42,605 nt of DNA from assembly GCA_900759665.1 (NCBI GenBank), contig CAAEWE010000024.1, forward strand, positions 1 through 42,605. Direction: 5' to 3'. Below, piece after piece: positions 42,541-42,605 of the stretch (position 1 is the stretch's first letter; every line of letters starts with the position of its first letter). The position numbers and the translations under genes were made by a program. This DNA comes from Lachnospiraceae bacterium. GTDB taxonomy: Bacteria > Bacillota > Clostridia > Lachnospirales > Lachnospiraceae. The notes beneath the pieces are model-generated. The model worked only from the letters and a program-made list of their open reading frames with translations. It was not told the origin of the DNA and searched no databases.

Positions 42541-42605
42541 GAAGCAGTATGTTCACTGTTGCGATATAACGGTTACTCGTGATGATGTGAAAGCCTTTAT
42601 GGCAC
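42541..42605. other. sequence behind ppdK, nothing identified
   Basis: Sixty-five bases with no terminator-like stem, RNA gene or start of a coding region that can be supported. Confidence 0.5.

Overview
The window reads as a stretch of chromosome from a spore-forming, polysaccharide-degrading Firmicute, most probably a Lachnospiraceae (Clostridia). The basis is the mix of genes: SpoIIID, a T-box-controlled type 2 IleRS, pyruvate phosphate dikinase, secreted GH5 glucanases with Big_2/LRR_5-type tails, cytosolic GH3 glycosidases, and strong AGGAGG ribosome binding sites. Species cannot be fixed from sequence alone.

Layout. 190-1486: rpsF-ssb-rpsR operon with promoter, structured leader and terminator. 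1500-4483: a block with AT-rich codon use, holding a Mor-type regulator broken by three slippage-like frameshifts, an unknown 76-aa protein, and an ATGA-coupled large secreted GLUG/Ig-repeat protein. A 5' fragment of a group IIC intron starts just behind its terminator (4484). 4718-4845: 3' remnant of a minus-strand gene. 4817-9631: pantothenate/CoA operon (DUF2520 reductase candidate, panB, panC, panD, coaBC) with small hairpins between genes. 9640-12086: non-coding stretch with possible gene debris, a consensus extended -10 promoter, a secreted papain-fold protease and a membrane-anchored partner. 12146-12991: truA (-). 13030-19353: ileS with T-box leader, and a secreted GH5_2 endoglucanase 21 nt behind it. 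19370-22351: trkH and trkA (-), divergent from spoIIID. 22805-25212: cytosolic GH3 beta-glucosidase (-), back to back with rpoB-rpoC (25206-33105). 33205-39326: secreted GH5_4 endoglucanase, an orphan structured RNA candidate ending in a perfect terminator, and a large GH3 enzyme with an inserted beta-rich domain. 39362-42540: bacterial PH-domain protein and ppdK.

How the genes fit together. The two GH5 enzymes would cut beta-glucan or xyloglucan-type chains at the cell surface, and the two GH3 enzymes, which lack signal peptides, would finish imported oligosaccharides inside. PPDK links pyruvate and PEP in the resulting glycolysis. These glycosidase genes are scattered between housekeeping operons (ileS, rpoBC) instead of sitting in one utilisation locus. 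The three large secreted proteins lack LPXTG or SLH anchors and all end in a very lysine-rich small domain, suggesting shared non-covalent wall retention.

No CRISPR array, tRNA, rRNA or intact transposase was seen. The most unusual items are the group IIC intron relic, the frameshifted Mor gene, the cellulase behind the ileS T-box, the structured RNA at 35851-35966, and the GH3 with an inserted domain.
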